From positions 21,452,001-21,516,000 of the forward strand of contig JBHGNT010000003.1 in the NCBI GenBank assembly GCA_043228905.1: a stretch of 64,000 nucleotides of DNA, written 5' to 3'. The translations under genes and the position numbers were made by a program. This DNA comes from Azolla caroliniana (Eukaryota > Polypodiophyta). Below the pieces are notes generated by a model. It made no database searches. It was not told the DNA's origin and saw only the letters and a list, made by a program, of their open reading frames with translations. Of the stretch, positions 63,177-64,000 are shown in pieces; the first letter of the stretch is position 1; each line of letters opens with the position of its first letter.

Positions 63177-64000
63177 CTACGAAGCCCGTTTTCTCCTCGA
63201 CCGGGTCGCTCCACCCGGTACTTCCCGGACCCGTCTCTCAGCGCGGTCTGCTTCATCTTTCCTCAACCGTGCGCTGGCGAGGCCTTCCAGCATTGCCGAC
63301 CAGAATCCGTCTTTGCTCTCCTTTCGGGCCTCGCTGCCCCCGACCCGAATGCCGGCCGACGCCGAGTAGTGGATGGCCTCCACGTGTCGGGCCGCTGCCT
63401 CTTCCATCAGACTCTTCATACCTCCTCGCCCGTCGTTTTGGTTTAGGGCCCTCTTGGTGTCACCGGCGTGCACTCGGCCTTCCCACAGGTACACCACCCG
63501 GTTCCTCAACGCCTCTGCGAAATCGCCGCAGTCCTTCCGAATGTGGCCGACCTCGTCGCACCACATGCACCTGTTCCCTGCTGCCGGCCGTCAGTCACAA
63601 GCCGGTTCGTCGCCTTCCCTTCAAGTCTGGGCAATCTGGAGATCCTTTATCGCCCGCGTCAACTCCTCCAGCGCCGCTCCTCCAGACGAGCCATTGACCA
63701 TGCCGGTTGAAGCTGAACCGGTTTCGAGCCATTCCCGGGCCTCTTCCCTTCGCCCTTGCGGTGCCGGTTCAAGCCTCCTTGCTGTGACAGAGCCTACATC
63801 GGCCGCCCCGTCATCAGCCCATTCTCGTCGTTTGTCGAAACGGCCACAAACTCTCTTAACCGCAGCCCAGTCGGTCGTCAGCCCGTCTTCGGTTTCCAGC
63901 AAGGAGCTGACCTGATCCCGGTCCCGCTCATTCACCGACTTCACGAGCAGTAGGACCCGGCTCGTATCCAGAATGGTTCGGTCAAGCGCCGAAAGGCGCG
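63177..64000 (-). pseudogene. Element B gag (partial at the window edge)
   Basis: The gag capsid-like part is KSVNERDRDQVSSLL, then LTTDWAAVKRVCGRFDKR (63944-63880), followed by a CCHC zinc knuckle CMWCDEVGHIRKDC near 63525-63566 and a charged tail. One frame is used with stops. The start is beyond the window. The gag segment resembles that of the TR-GAG element. Confidence 0.85.

Larger units (their letters stand above)
58059..64000 (-). mobile_element. Ty3/gypsy retrotransposon B (runs off the right edge)
   Basis: On the minus strand, gag (right edge), a zinc knuckle, protease, reverse transcriptase, RNase H and integrase lead to a polypurine tract and a 3' LTR (58059-58730). The 5' LTR is beyond 64000. 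It is GC-rich and broken by a few stops and frameshifts. It inserted in the tRNA array just after AAGAACGT. Gag and polypurine tract are related to the TR-GAG element at 49793-54481. Confidence 0.93.

Overview
The window is plant nuclear DNA, most likely from an angiosperm. It carries one intact-looking host protein gene, an intronless nicotianamine synthase, and is otherwise packed with plant-type LTR retrotransposons (Ty1/copia and Ty3/gypsy), L1-type LINEs, hAT-type MITEs and AT-rich spacer. Nothing in it looks bacterial. The species cannot be told from the sequence.

Layout: 1-5428 is a decayed minus-strand copia element (C1), with its 5' LTR and tRNA-iMet primer site at 5048-5428 and its 3' LTR cut by the window edge. 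It abuts LINE ORF1 remnants (5423-6190). 6.4-9.0 kb is AT-rich spacer with hairpins and microsatellites. 9.0-21.9 kb is a nested stack: a minus-strand LINE split by a 9.76-kb gypsy element (G1, 10291-20049, target duplication CACCC) and by a hAT-type MITE (21241-21684, 23-bp perfect terminal repeats, near-perfect 8-bp target duplication). G1 itself carries a copia-type LTR inside its integrase and has a large extra ORF downstream of pol. 21.9-28.1 kb is gene-poor. Nicotianamine synthase lies at 28421-29515 (minus).

30-34 kb is AT-rich with a 152-bp duplication and a second MITE-like element. 34.2-35.9 kb is a plus-strand LINE 3' end with a 144-bp tandem repeat. 36-41.3 kb holds two divergent truncated copia copies (C3 minus, C4 plus). 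41.2-43.3 kb has an unrecognised ORF, a solo LTR and an array of ~50-bp hairpin repeats. 44.3-47.0 kb is a broken DUF7869/DDE-transposase-like gene.

47.4-55.3 kb is a copia remnant (C5) interrupted by a ~1.5-kb insertion and by a young 4.7-kb element (49793-54481) with LTRs and a gag-like gene but no visible pol: a TR-GAG-type non-autonomous retrotransposon. 55.37-58.06 kb is an array of tRNA-Thr(UGU) genes and pseudogenes, minus-oriented on the left and plus on the right of a small hairpin. The array is cut by a GC-rich gypsy element (B, 58059 to the window end, minus) whose gag, polypurine tract and LTR end resemble those of the TR-GAG element, so B-type elements are the likely source of the enzymes that move it.

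The retroelement genes do not form a host pathway; their relations are nesting and mobilisation. The two parts with likely host function are nicotianamine synthase (metal-chelator synthesis) and the tRNA-Thr copies, of which the one at 57023-57094 looks most intact.
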